A DNA stretch of 59,599 nucleotides from an uncultured Oscillospiraceae bacterium. Lineage in GTDB: Bacteria > Bacillota > Clostridia > Oscillospirales > Oscillospiraceae. Location of the stretch: NCBI GenBank assembly GCA_947625285.1, contig CANQNS010000014.1, forward strand, positions 1 through 59,599, given 5' to 3'. The position numbers were made by a program, and so were the translations under genes. Under the pieces are notes generated by a model that made no database searches, was not told the DNA's origin, and worked only from the letters and a program-made list of their open reading frames with translations. Numbering within the stretch: the stretch's first letter is position 1; every line of letters starts with the position of its first letter. Below, piece by piece: positions 33,402-41,972 of the stretch.

Positions 33402-35618
33402 TTATTCCTCTTCCGTGGGGTCGTCGGCCTCGGGGGCCACGCCGGTGGCCTCGCCGGTGGCGGAGACCTCATAGACCAGCGCGTCAGCCTCCGGCTCCGG
33501 GTCCCTGTGCTCGGCGGGCTTGGGCCGAGCGACCGGCTCCGGCTCGATGAGCGCACGGATGGAGAGGCTGATCTTCTGCTTGTCCTCGTCGATGGCGGTG
33601 ATCTTGGCGTCCACCACCTGGCCGACGGACAGCACCTCGTCGGGCTTGCCGATGCGCCGGTTGGCGATCTGGGAGATGTGGATCAGGCCGTCCACGCCGG
33701 GCAGCACCTCAGCGAACGCGCCGAAAGGCATCAGCTTGACAACCTTCACGCTGGCAACGTCGCCGGCCTTGTAAGCGTCGGTGAACTTCAGCCAGGGGTT
33801 GTCCTCCGCCTTGCGGTAGCCCAGGGAGATCTTTTTCTTCTCCGGGTCGAAGCTGATAACGTGCACATCCACTTCCTGGCCCACGCTCAGCACGTCCTCG
33901 GGCTTGCGGATGCGGTCCCAGCTGATCTCGGACACATGGACCATGCCGTCCACGCCGCCGATATCCACGAACGCGCCGTAGGAGGTCATGCTCTTAACGG
34001 TGCCGTGATAGACCTTGCCGTTTTCGATCTCGGCCCAGACCTTCTCGGCCTTCTCCCGACGCTCCCGGGCGGTGACGCTGCGGATGGAGCCCACCACGCG
34101 CTTGCGGGAACGATTGACCTCGGTGATGCGGAAGCGGACGGTCTTGCCCACCAGCTCGCTCATGGGCTCGTCCCGGCCAAGACCGGTCTGGGACGCGGGG
34201 ATGAACACCCGGATGCCCTTGATGTTGATTACCACGCCGCCCTTGTTCTCCTCGGACACCTTGCCCTCCAGGACAGTGCCCTCCTCATAGGCGGCCTCGA
34301 TGTCGGTCCAGCTCTTGGCCGCGTCCAGACGACGCTTGGAAAGCTGCACGGTGCCCTCCACATCGTTGACGCGCACGACGGAAGCCTGGATCTCGTCACC
34401 GATCTTCACCAGGTCGTTGATGTCCACACCAGGCTGATCGTTGGTGAACTCGGATACGGATATGTATCCGGAGTGCTTGGTGGGCAGGTCGATGGTGATC
34501 TCGGTGGAGCCGATGGCGGCCACGCGGCCGGTGACGGTATCGCCGTTGTGGATGGTGCGGATGGACTCCTCCAGCATCTGGTCGAAGGTCATCTCCGCGC
34601 TATCAGCCGGGGCCTCTTCCGCCGCAGCGGGGGCTTCCTCGGCCGCAGGGGCCTCTTCCGCGACAGGCTCTTCCGCCGCGGGGGCCTCTTCGGCAGTTTC
34701 GTTCTCCACTACCACGGGCGTCTCCTCCGCCACAGGGGCCTCCATCACGTCAGGCTCTTCCTTTTTGATCTCAGGCTCGTTCATTTTGTTTACTACCTCC
34801 TTAATGATCCACGACGGCGTAGAAGCCCCGGCCGTGACGCCGACGACCGCGCACCCGGACAGTCCCTCCAGGTCCAGCTCGTCCGCATTTTCCACGAACT
34901 GCACCCGCTCGCATCCGTCCGCGCAGATCTCCGCCAGATGGACGCTGTTCGCGCTGTGCCGTCCGCCTACGACGACCACGGCATCGCACTCCGCGGCCAG
35001 CTCCCGGGCCTCTTTTTGCCTAATACTCGTAGTGTTACATATTGTATCAAATAATCTTCCGTTTGTATACTGTTTTTTTAACGAATTTATACTTTGTTCA
35101 CTATTTTCCCGGTTGGAAGTGGTCTGAAAAACCACCGTGAGCGGCGCGTCCGGGGAAATGCCCGCGCTGTCGGCCCAGCTTCGGAACTGCTCCATGTCCC
35201 GGACCACCGCCGCGCCCCGGCACCAGCCGCATATGCCCCGGACCTCCGGGTGGGTGGGCTCTCCGAACACCACCACCTGCCGGCCCTCCCGGCCGGCCTG
35301 CTCCACGATCTGATGGATGCGGGCCACCTTGGGGCACGTGGCGTCCACGATCCGGCAGCCCTTTGCCGCAAGGCAGTCCCGCTCGGCCCGGGAGATGCCG
35401 TGGGAGCGGATGACTACGCTGGCCCCGGCCGGCACGTCCTCCGCGGCCGCCGCCGTACGCAGCCCCTTTTCCGCGAGAGAGGCCACCACGTCCCGGTTGT
35501 GGATGAGCTCTCCCAAACACCAGCAGGAGCCCTCCTCGGCCAGCGTCCGCCGCGTCATGTTCACGGCCCGGTCCACCCCGAAGCAAAAGCCCGCGCTGGG
35601 GGCCACGCGCACTATCAT
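33402..35618 (-). CDS. ispH: Fusion of IspH (HMBPP reductase) and ribosomal protein S1
   Basis: A 738-residue fusion. Residues 1-278 are IspH, the 4Fe-4S last enzyme of the MEP pathway, with cluster cysteines C12, C95 and C194 (in FCFGVD, DATCPK, TICNTT), His40, His123 and a TSNREN loop. An Ala/Glu-rich linker (about 280-345) leads to four S1 RNA-binding domains. Such fusions are known in Clostridia. The linker starts exactly at an internal AAGGAGG-ATG, so a free S1-like protein may also be made. The start overlaps cmk's stop (ATGA). Codons 169-200 are strikingly AT-rich. Confidence 0.95.
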   Translation of the reverse strand: MIVRVAPSAGFCFGVDRAVNMTRRTLAEEGSCWCLGELIHNRDVVASLAEKGLRTAAAAEDVPAGASVVIRSHGISRAERDCLAAKGCRIVDATCPKVARIHQIVEQAGREGRQVVVFGEPTHPEVRGICGWCRGAAVVRDMEQFRSWADSAGISPDAPLTVVFQTTSNRENSEQSINSLKKQYTNGRLFDTICNTTSIRQKEARELAAECDAVVVVGGRHSANSVHLAEICADGCERVQFVENADELDLEGLSGCAVVGVTAGASTPSWIIKEVVNKMNEPEIKKEEPDVMEAPVAEETPVVVENETAEEAPAAEEPVAEEAPAAEEAPAAAEEAPADSAEMTFDQMLEESIRTIHNGDTVTGRVAAIGSTEITIDLPTKHSGYISVSEFTNDQPGVDINDLVKIGDEIQASVVRVNDVEGTVQLSKRRLDAAKSWTDIEAAYEEGTVLEGKVSEENKGGVVINIKGIRVFIPASQTGLGRDEPMSELVGKTVRFRITEVNRSRKRVVGSIRSVTARERREKAEKVWAEIENGKVYHGTVKSMTSYGAFVDIGGVDGMVHVSEISWDRIRKPEDVLSVGQEVDVHVISFDPEKKKISLGYRKAEDNPWLKFTDAYKAGDVASVKVVKLMPFGAFAEVLPGVDGLIHISQIANRRIGKPDEVLSVGQVVDAKITAIDEDKQKISLSIRALIEPEPVARPKPAEHRDPEPEADALVYEVSATGEATGVAPEADDPTEEE
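34782..34802 (-). promoter_or_regulatory. rpsA: Internal ribosome site and ATG at the IspH/S1 junction
   Basis: AAGGAGG (34796-34802) lies 11 bases upstream of an in-frame ATG (34782-34784, residue 279). Translation from it would give a 460-residue protein consisting of the linker and all S1 domains. The motif is an exact match to anti-Shine-Dalgarno core at exactly the domain boundary. Confidence 0.5.
35041..35069 (-). promoter_or_regulatory. Possible promoter within the AT-rich part of ispH
   Basis: TATACA (35064-35069) and TACAAT (35041-35046) on the minus strand are 17 bases apart; they match consensus at 4 and 5 of 6 positions. It would yield an mRNA covering the S1 half. AT-rich DNA yields such matches by chance, so support is weak. 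Confidence 0.25.
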
Positions 35619-36304
35619 AGGGCCGCCTCCGTCCGCTCGCGGACCAGCGCGCAGACGCGCTCGATGCTCTCGTCCAGGGTCATGTCCGACGTATCCACCA
35701 GCACCGCGTCCTCCGCCGCCTTCAGGGGCGCAGCGGCGCGGGTGGAATCCTGCTCGTCCCGCTTTACCATGTCCGCCAGGACCTCCTCATACGTGCTGGG
35801 ATCTCCCTTCGCCGCCAGCTCCGCCAGACGGCGTCTGGCCCGTGCCTCCGGCGAGGCGGTGAGAAATATCTTCAGGTCCGCGTCCGGCAGCACCACCGTG
35901 CCGATATCCCGGCCGTCCATGACTACGCTGTTTTTCCACGCCATATCCCGCTGCATATCCAGCAGATACGCACGCACGGCCGGGTGCGCCGACACGGCGG
36001 AGGCGTACATGCTCATCTCAGGCGTGCGGATGGCCTCCGACACGTCCTCCCCGTCCAGATGCATCCGCTGGGTCCCGTCGGGCCCATAGTCGAAGCGGAT
36101 GGACAGACGCGGCAGCAGCGCGGCCACGGCCCGCTCGCTGTGGGGGTCCGCGCCGGCCCGCCGCACGGCCAGGCCCACCGTGCGGTAGATGGCTCCCGTG
36201 TCCACATAGATGAACCCGCAGCGGGCGGCCGCCGCCTTGGCGACCGTGCTCTTTCCCGCGCCGGAGGGGCCGTCGATGGCGACGGAAAACACGCTCTTGC
36301 TCAT
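35615..36304 (-). CDS. cmk: Cytidylate kinase
   Basis: Phosphorylates CMP/dCMP. The 229-residue protein begins MSKSVFSVAIDGPSGAGKST (Walker A) and has FIYVDTGAIYR, VVMDGRDIGTVVLPDA and RARRRLAEL, all standard. Start ATG 36304 overlaps the flavoprotein stop (ATGA); the longer frame is discarded. The end overlaps ispH-rpsA by ATGA; cmk followed by ispH/rpsA is a conserved clostridial order. Confidence 0.97.
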   Translation of the reverse strand: MSKSVFSVAIDGPSGAGKSTVAKAAAARCGFIYVDTGAIYRTVGLAVRRAGADPHSERAVAALLPRLSIRFDYGPDGTQRMHLDGEDVSEAIRTPEMSMYASAVSAHPAVRAYLLDMQRDMAWKNSVVMDGRDIGTVVLPDADLKIFLTASPEARARRRLAELAAKGDPSTYEEVLADMVKRDEQDSTRAAAPLKAAEDAVLVDTSDMTLDESIERVCALVRERTEAAL

Positions 36305-37539
36305 AGCATACCCTTTCCCGCGGCCAGGCCGGCGCAGCGGCCGGTGGCCCAAGCGATCTGAAGATTGAATCCGCCGGTGTACCCGTCCACATCCAGCACC
36401 TCCCCCGCTAAGTACAGGCCGGGGACCAGCTTGGAGCCCATGGTGCGGGGGTCCACCTGCCCCACGTCCACCCCGCCGCCGGTGACGATGGCCTCCGCCA
36501 CGGGCCGGGGGCCGGACACAGGCACGGGGAACGCCTTCAGCACCGCCGCCAGGCTCCTGCGCTGGGCCCGGGTCAGGTCGTGGACCTTGGCGCGGGCCGG
36601 TATGCCGGAAAGCCGCACCAGCACGGGGATCAGCGTGTGGGGCGCCAGGTCCGAGAGGGCGTTGGCGAAGTCCCGGTTGGCATATTTCGCAAAGTCCCGC
36701 AATATGCGCTCGTCCAGCTTTTTCTCATCCAAAGCGGGCTTGAAGTCGATGGACAGGTCGTACCGGCTCGTCCCCCAGTTTCGCATATGCGCGCTGGCGG
36801 ACAGGACCAGCGGGCCCGTCACGCCGAAGTGGGCGAAGAGCATCTCCCCCCGCTCGGCATAGACGGTCCTGCCGTCCTCCAGGACCTTCAGCTCCACGTT
36901 GCGCGGGGCCAGGCCGGCCAGCTCCCCGCACCAGTCCGCCGGACTCTCCAGCGGCACCAGCGACGCCCGGGCCGGGACGATGCGGTGGCCCAGTGCGGCG
37001 GCGATGGCATAGCCGCCGCCGGTGGAGCCGGTGGCGGGATAGGAGAGCCCGCCTGTGCAGAGGATGGCGGCGGCGCAGGCTATCTCCCCCCGGTCCGTGG
37101 CGACGGCCCGGACCGCGCCGGACCCGCCCGGCACGACGCCGGACGCCTTATCGCGCACATGGCGCACGCCCAGCTCTCTCAGCCGCCGGGCCAGCGCGTC
37201 CGCCACGTCGTTGGCGTTGTCTGAAATGGGAAACACCCGGCCGCCCCGCTCTGTTTTCAGCGGCACGCCCAGGCCCTCGAAAAATGCCATTGCCGCCGCC
37301 GGCGGGAAGGCCGTCAGGCAGCTATAGAGAAATTTCGGGTTGGTGGGCACGTTCGACAGCGCCGTGGGCACGTCGCAGTCGTTAGTAAGGTTGCACCGGC
37401 CCTTGCCGGTGATACGCACCTTCCGGCCCAGCACGCTGTTTGGTTCCAGAAGGACCGTGTCCGCGCCCCGCTCCGCCGCGGCGATGGCGGCCATCATCCC
37501 GGCAGCCCCGCCGCCGATCACGACGATATCAGCTCTCAC
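36301..37539 (-). CDS. HI0933/BaiN-like flavoprotein (NAD(P)/FAD-dependent oxidoreductase)
   Basis: A 412-residue flavoprotein. The N-terminal dinucleotide motif is VVIGGGAAGMMAAI, followed by the family-specific GRKVRITGKGRCNLTN, a mid segment LCTGGLSYPATGSTG and the C-terminal FAD motif GLYLAGEVLDVDGYTGGFNLQ. The family includes BaiN, reported in bile-acid dehydroxylation, but most members are uncharacterised, so no substrate is assigned. Start is GTG 37539 because homology begins there; it overlaps the RpiR gene's 3' end by 11 bases. Confidence 0.9.
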   Translation of the reverse strand: MRADIVVIGGGAAGMMAAIAAAERGADTVLLEPNSVLGRKVRITGKGRCNLTNDCDVPTALSNVPTNPKFLYSCLTAFPPAAAMAFFEGLGVPLKTERGGRVFPISDNANDVADALARRLRELGVRHVRDKASGVVPGGSGAVRAVATDRGEIACAAAILCTGGLSYPATGSTGGGYAIAAALGHRIVPARASLVPLESPADWCGELAGLAPRNVELKVLEDGRTVYAERGEMLFAHFGVTGPLVLSASAHMRNWGTSRYDLSIDFKPALDEKKLDERILRDFAKYANRDFANALSDLAPHTLIPVLVRLSGIPARAKVHDLTRAQRRSLAAVLKAFPVPVSGPRPVAEAIVTGGGVDVGQVDPRTMGSKLVPGLYLAGEVLDVDGYTGGFNLQIAWATGRCAGLAAGKGML

Positions 37540-38392
37540 CGCTGGTAAAGGTGCCGTACTCGCTCCACAGCTTCTCCAGGTAGCCAAAGGTCTCGCCCAG
37601 AGAGTCCCGCCGCTGGGCGGCCACCGCCACGATCAGGGCGTTTATCAGGCTCATGGGGGCCACCAGGGAGTCCAGGAACGACACCATGTCGCTCTTGGCG
37701 AAGAGCTTGATATCGGCCAGCTTGGCAAAGGGGGAATTCTCCTGGTCCGTCAGGGCGATCACCGTCGCCCCCTGCCGCTTGGCAAATTCCATGGCCTTCA
37801 AAGACCCGGAGGAATACCGGGGATAGCTGATGCCCACATACACGTCGCCGGGGCCGATGTGCATGATCTGCTCGTATACCTCGTTGGCGGTGGTGTCATG
37901 GATCAGACGCACATCCTCCACCAGCAGGTTCATATAAAACCCCAAAAAGGACGCCAGCGCGGCGGAGGAGCGCATACCCACGATGTAAAGATGGTCCGCC
38001 CCGCCGATGGTCTCCACGGCCCGGTCGAAGGCGTCCCGGTCCAGCTCGTCCATGGACGATTGCAGCTTGTCCACGTCGGAGTTCATGACGGACTTTATCA
38101 CGTCCGCGCCCCCCAGCATATCCTTTGCCACGGCGATGCGCTGCACGCTTGTCAGGCGGCTGCGGACCATCTCCTGCATGGCCCGGCGCATACCGGGGTA
38201 GCCGTCAAAGCCCAGCTCCGTGGCGAAACGCACCACCGTGGACTCGCTGACGCCAACGGTCCGGCCCAGCTTCCCGGCCGTCATAAAAGCGGCCTTATCA
38301 TAGTTCTCCGTGATGAAGCGGGCGATCTGCCGCTGGCCCTTGCTCAGCCGCCGGTCCCCGGAGTTCATCAGCGAGAGGATATCCTTGTCCAT
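37529..38392 (-). CDS. RpiR/MurR family transcriptional regulator
   Basis: A 287-residue regulator. An N-terminal HTH (about residues 1-77, with KGQRQIARFITENYDKAAFM and VGVSESTVVRFATELGF) precedes a SIS domain (about 125-265) that binds phosphosugars. It heads a tight cluster with the flavoprotein, cmk and ispH-rpsA. The promoter region carries a 16-bp inverted repeat likely to be its own operator. No dedicated sugar gene is next to it, so its inducer is unknown. Confidence 0.92.
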   Translation of the reverse strand: MDKDILSLMNSGDRRLSKGQRQIARFITENYDKAAFMTAGKLGRTVGVSESTVVRFATELGFDGYPGMRRAMQEMVRSRLTSVQRIAVAKDMLGGADVIKSVMNSDVDKLQSSMDELDRDAFDRAVETIGGADHLYIVGMRSSAALASFLGFYMNLLVEDVRLIHDTTANEVYEQIMHIGPGDVYVGISYPRYSSGSLKAMEFAKRQGATVIALTDQENSPFAKLADIKLFAKSDMVSFLDSLVAPMSLINALIVAVAAQRRDSLGETFGYLEKLWSEYGTFTSGES

Positions 38393-38434
38393 ATCTGCCT
38401 CTCCGTTTCAACGAATTAGACGCTCGACCAGACA

Positions 38435-38470
38435 ATAATACTTGCATTTTTGAAAAAATGCAAGTATTAT
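38435..38470 (-). promoter_or_regulatory. RpiR promoter embedded in a perfect 16-bp inverted repeat
   Basis: The plus-strand arms at 38435-38450 and 38455-38470 (core ATACTTGCATTTT) are perfect complements with a 4-base gap. The promoter TTGCAT (38458-38463), 17 bases, TATTAT (38435-38440), minus strand, lies within it. A third TTGCAT occurs at 38490-38495. The architecture suggests autorepression by the RpiR protein. Lack of a U-run argues against a terminator for rluB, which ends just upstream. Confidence 0.65.
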
Positions 38471-38507
38471 ATGCAGATTTTATTATTTCTTGCATGAACG
38501 GTGGATT

Positions 38508-39239
38508 TTAGGCTTTTAAATGGTCGATTTTAAATTTTTGGATATAAGAAATTTCATCGGCCGTCATGGGCCGCCACTTCCCCGCCGGCAGCCCGCCCAG
38601 GGTGACCGGCCCCTCCGCGATGCGGACAAGGCGGCTCACATGGAGCCCGCAGGCGGCGCACATCCGCCGGATCTGGCGGTTTTTCCCCTCATGGATCACG
38701 ATCTGCACCTCCGCGCCGGTCCCTCTGCGCTCGATGAGCGAAACGGTGGGCCTTGCGATGGGCTCTCCCTCCAGGCTGTCCATGGCCCGCAGCCGGGCCA
38801 GGGAGCCCGGTATGTCCTCCCCCTGGACAAAGACGGTATACACCTTATCCACCTGATGGGAGGGGTGCATGAGGGCGTTGGCCGCGTCCCCGTCGTCGGT
38901 GAGGATGAGCAGGCCCTCCGAGTCCATATCCAGCCGGCCCACGGGATAGAGCCGTCCGCCGGCGTCCGCCGTCAGCTCCGCCACGGTGGGGCGGCCCCGG
39001 TCGTCCTTCATGGTAGTCACATAGCCTCTGGGCTTATTCAAAACTATGTACCGCCGGCGGCGGGGCTGGCGAAGGCTCTGGCCGTCCAGACGCACATCGT
39101 CCTCCTCCGGGTCCGCGCTGTCGCCCAGACCCGCCGGCGCGCCGTTCACCGTCACCCGGCCGGCCCGTATCATCTCCTCCGCCGCCCGCCGGGAGGCGAG
39201 CCCCGCGCCGGAGATCAGCTTTTGCAGTCTCTGCTTCAT
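38508..39239 (-). CDS. rluB: 23S rRNA pseudouridine synthase (RluB/RsuA family)
   Basis: A 243-residue enzyme with an S4 RNA-binding domain (about residues 2-60, MKQRLQKLISGAGLASRRAAE), the catalytic motif LYPVGRLDMDSEGLLILTDDG with the active-site Asp, and the family end motif HEGKNRQIRRMCAACGL. RluB (modifying U2605 of 23S rRNA) and RsuA are hard to separate by sequence; adjacency to scpAB favours RluB. It starts 17 bases after dacF. Confidence 0.9.
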   Translation of the reverse strand: MKQRLQKLISGAGLASRRAAEEMIRAGRVTVNGAPAGLGDSADPEEDDVRLDGQSLRQPRRRRYIVLNKPRGYVTTMKDDRGRPTVAELTADAGGRLYPVGRLDMDSEGLLILTDDGDAANALMHPSHQVDKVYTVFVQGEDIPGSLARLRAMDSLEGEPIARPTVSLIERRGTGAEVQIVIHEGKNRQIRRMCAACGLHVSRLVRIAEGPVTLGGLPAGKWRPMTADEISYIQKFKIDHLKA

Positions 39240-39256
39240 CCTGTCCGCTCCTTCTC

Positions 39257-40381
39257 TCAGCCCACCAGATCCCGTACTCTTTCCCAGAAAGTGGGCTCCT
39301 CCGCCGGGGCCTGGGGCACGTCACGAACGTAGACCAGGTCCGCCCGGCCCGCCTCCACGCCGTCGATATAGGCCGCCGCCTGACCGGCCGTGGACCCGGC
39401 CTGCACGTCCGCATACACGAACGGCGGCAGGGTGTATTCGATGGTGATGGCGTCCTGGTCCCGGTGGAACACCGCCAGTCCCTCCGCCGCCGCCACCGGT
39501 ACCGTCTCCGCCACGCCGCCGATCACCGGCACGGACCAGGTGACTCCCGCCAGCACGTCGTCACGGGTGTAGAGGCCATAGGCCCAGTCGTAAAGGGACA
39601 TATGATCCTGCCAGTCGTCCGGGTCGTTCAAGGTCACGCAGATGAAGGTCAGGCCCTCCCGCTCGCAGGCGGTCACCAAGGTCCGGCCCGCCGCCATGGT
39701 GTAGCCGGTCTTGACGCCGAACACGCCCTCGCAGGCCCGCAGAAGCCGGTTGTGGTTCGTGTAGATATTGTCCCCCACCTTCCTGGCCGTGGTGGAGACG
39801 ATCTGCCGGAACGCCTCGTTTTTGACGGCCTCCCGGGTGATGGCCGCCAGATCTCTCGCGCTGGCGTGGTGGTCCGGGTCGTCCAGGCCGTTGGCGTTAA
39901 CGAAGTGGGTGTTGGCGCAGCCCAAATCCCGGGCCTTTTCGTTCATCAGCTCCGCGAATGCCTCCACGGACCCGGCTGTGATGCAGGCCAGAGCCACCGC
40001 CGCGTCGTTGCCAGAGGCCAGCATGAGGCCGTACAGCAGGTCCCGGACCGTCAGCACCTGGCCGGCGTACAGGTACATGGAGGAGCCCTCCACCCCCGTC
40101 CAGGCCGGGTCGATGGTCACCTGCTGGTCCGGGTCGCACCGCTCCAGCACGATCAGGGCCGTCATGATCTTGGTGGTGCTGGCGATGAGCATGGGCTCGT
40201 CGGCGTCGCGCTCATAGACGGTCCGGCCGCTGTCCGCCTCCATCACCACCGCCGCCCGGGCGGATATCTCCGGCACGGGGGCCTCCGCCCCGCCGGCGGG
40301 GACAGGTACGGCCAGTACCAACGCCGCGGCCAGCAGCGCGGCCAGCATCTTACGGGCGCGTGGGGCCATATCCTTCAGCAT
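39257..40381 (-). CDS. dacF: D-alanyl-D-alanine carboxypeptidase, DacF-like (S11)
   Basis: A penicillin-binding protein that trims pentapeptide stems. A hydrophobic signal region (about residues 11-32) precedes the catalytic motifs STTK (in IASTTKIMTALI), SGN (MLASGNDAA) and KTG (GVKTGYTMAAG). 374 residues is typical. The C-terminal beta domain is present, but a terminal amphipathic anchor is not obvious. Its start overlaps gerW by 7 bases. With gerW and DUF2953 upstream, a sporulation role like DacF is likely. A second in-frame ATG at residue 5 cannot be ruled out. Confidence 0.88.
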   Translation of the reverse strand: MLKDMAPRARKMLAALLAAALVLAVPVPAGGAEAPVPEISARAAVVMEADSGRTVYERDADEPMLIASTTKIMTALIVLERCDPDQQVTIDPAWTGVEGSSMYLYAGQVLTVRDLLYGLMLASGNDAAVALACITAGSVEAFAELMNEKARDLGCANTHFVNANGLDDPDHHASARDLAAITREAVKNEAFRQIVSTTARKVGDNIYTNHNRLLRACEGVFGVKTGYTMAAGRTLVTACEREGLTFICVTLNDPDDWQDHMSLYDWAYGLYTRDDVLAGVTWSVPVIGGVAETVPVAAAEGLAVFHRDQDAITIEYTLPPFVYADVQAGSTAGQAAAYIDGVEAGRADLVYVRDVPQAPAEEPTFWERVRDLVG

Positions 40382-40785
40382 GGCTCCTGACCGCCGGCCT
40401 CCCGGCCGTCCTTTCGGGCGTATTTGTCGATGCACTCCTCCAGCTTTTCCAGAAGCTCCGGGGCCATGTCCACCAGCCGCTCCCCCACGGAGAAGGCCGG
40501 CGGCTGGATAGCCAGCATCCGGACCCCGCCCTCTCTGCTCAGGAGAAAGCCCACCGGCTCCACCTTCACCGCCGCGCCGCTGCCGCCCCACACGCCGGGC
40601 TTGGCGGTGGAGGCGGTCTTATCGCTGCCCCCGGAGGCAAGGCCGAAGCTCAGCCGGGAGACGGGGATGAGCGTGACGCCGTCCAGGGTGGTGATAGGCG
40701 CGCCCACCACGGCGTTGGCGTCCACCATGTCCCGGATCTTGTCCATGGCGGTCTGCATGAGATCGCTCACGGCCTGTTCTGCCAT
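40375..40785 (-). CDS. gerW: GerW/YtfJ family sporulation protein
   Basis: A 136-residue protein with the family core VVGAPITTLDGVTLIPVSRLSFGLASGG and a central Gly/Ser/Lys-rich loop before AVKVEPVGFLL. GerW is needed for germination of Bacillus spores with L-alanine and is made in the mother cell. The DUF2953 gene lies directly upstream, as ytfI does beside ytfJ in Bacillus. Family evidence is strong; biological role is inferred. Confidence 0.92.
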   Translation of the reverse strand: MAEQAVSDLMQTAMDKIRDMVDANAVVGAPITTLDGVTLIPVSRLSFGLASGGSDKTASTAKPGVWGGSGAAVKVEPVGFLLSREGGVRMLAIQPPAFSVGERLVDMAPELLEKLEECIDKYARKDGREAGGQEPC

Positions 40786-40791
40786 AAAGCA

Positions 40792-41331
40792 TCATTCCTT
40801 TTCACGTTTATACTGGTAGTATCTCCGCAAAAAGGCGATCCCAAAACAAAAAGCGGCGGCAAGGACCGTTCCCAGCCGCGCCGATATGCCGATGCGCCCC
40901 TCAAAGCGGGAGCGGCCGGCGTCAAAGTCCACATCCGCCCGCAGATCCGCGCACTCCACCGCCGCCGCGATGCCCTCCATGGCGACGCCGGCCCGGGCAT
41001 AGGCCATCACCGCGTCGGCCGGGTCCGGCCCGCCGGCGGTGTACCGGGCTCGCAGCGCGTATATCCGCGCACCCCGCAGGAGCCTGCCGGCCGCCCGGCA
41101 GCCGCATTCCGCCGCCATCCGCAGCACCGCGGGCTCTATCCGTCTGCGCGCACCCCTGCCCCGGGGCTTTTTGGCCCGTTTTTTCCGGGGCAGCAGGTCC
41201 GCTGTCAGGGGTCCCGCCTGGCCGGACAGGGTGAAAACGCCGTCCTTATAGGCGGCGTTCAGGCGCAGGGGCGTCAGCGGCAGCAGTAACACCGCCGCCG
41301 CGACAGCGGTCAGGATGGATAAAAAAGTCAA
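40792..41331 (-). CDS. DUF2953-like protein (YtfI-type)
   Basis: A 179-residue protein with an N-terminal membrane segment (about 3-22), a short beta segment, a Lys/Arg-rich stretch (RKKRAKKPRGRGARRR), a helical region and a second hydrophobic segment near the C-terminus (about 150-168). The position before gerW and the topology match DUF2953, conserved in spore formers. Function is unknown. Its start overlaps scpB by an ATGA. Confidence 0.7.
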   Translation of the reverse strand: MTFLSILTAVAAAVLLLPLTPLRLNAAYKDGVFTLSGQAGPLTADLLPRKKRAKKPRGRGARRRIEPAVLRMAAECGCRAAGRLLRGARIYALRARYTAGGPDPADAVMAYARAGVAMEGIAAAVECADLRADVDFDAGRSRFEGRIGISARLGTVLAAAFCFGIAFLRRYYQYKREKE

Positions 41332-41972
41332 CTCTCCGGGTCGTTCTCCTTTTGCGCCGGACTCTCCGCGCCCTCTTCCTCCGCCACGGCCAAGACGGAC
41401 TCCTCCGCGGCCCGCAGGGCCTCCACCTTCTGCTGGAGCTGCCGGGCCGCGTCGCTGCCGGCCATCTCCGGCAGAGGCGGCAGCTCCGCCAGGCTGGAAA
41501 CGCCCATGGTCCGCAAAAACAGGTCCGTGGTCCTGTACAGGGTGGGCCGGCCCACGGCCTCCAAATGGCCGCAGGGCTCGATCATGCCCCGCTCCGTCAG
41601 CACGCCCACGGTGTAGGAGCTGTCCACGCCCCGCATCTGCTCGATATAGGCCCTTGTCACCGGCTGGAAGTAGGCCACGACCGCCAGCACCTCCAGAGAG
41701 GCCGGCGACAGCCTGGGAGCCCGCCGCTGCTCCAGAGCCCGGGTGATGGCCGCGGCGTGCTCCGGCGCGCTGTGCAGCTGCAGAGAATCGTTGAGCCGCA
41801 CCAGCCTTATGCCCCGCCGGCCCGCCTCGTATTCCTCCGCCAGCTCCGCTCCCGCGTCCAGCACCGCCTGGGTGTCGGCGTCCGTCACCACGGCGATGCG
41901 CTGGGCCTGGACCGGCTCGCCGGAGGCGAACAGGATCGCTTCGATGGCGCTTTTCAGTTCTATTTTATCCAT
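41328..41972 (-). CDS. scpB: Segregation and condensation protein B
   Basis: A 214-residue kleisin-associated protein with two winged-helix domains, acting with ScpA and SMC in chromosome compaction. Family segments are KSAIEAILFASGEPV, SPASLEVLAVVAYFQPVTRAYIEQMRGVDSSY and RPTLYRTTDLFL. An acidic tail (about 190-214) follows. It overlaps scpA by 8 bases and DUF2953 by 4 bases. Confidence 0.96.
   Translation of the reverse strand: MDKIELKSAIEAILFASGEPVQAQRIAVVTDADTQAVLDAGAELAEEYEAGRRGIRLVRLNDSLQLHSAPEHAAAITRALEQRRAPRLSPASLEVLAVVAYFQPVTRAYIEQMRGVDSSYTVGVLTERGMIEPCGHLEAVGRPTLYRTTDLFLRTMGVSSLAELPPLPEMAGSDAARQLQQKVEALRAAEESVLAVAEEEGAESPAQKENDPES

Noticed and set aside
38435-38470. Inverted repeat read as an rluB terminator
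   Set aside because: No U-run follows on the minus strand and the stem is AT-rich; it overlaps a good promoter, so operator function fits better.
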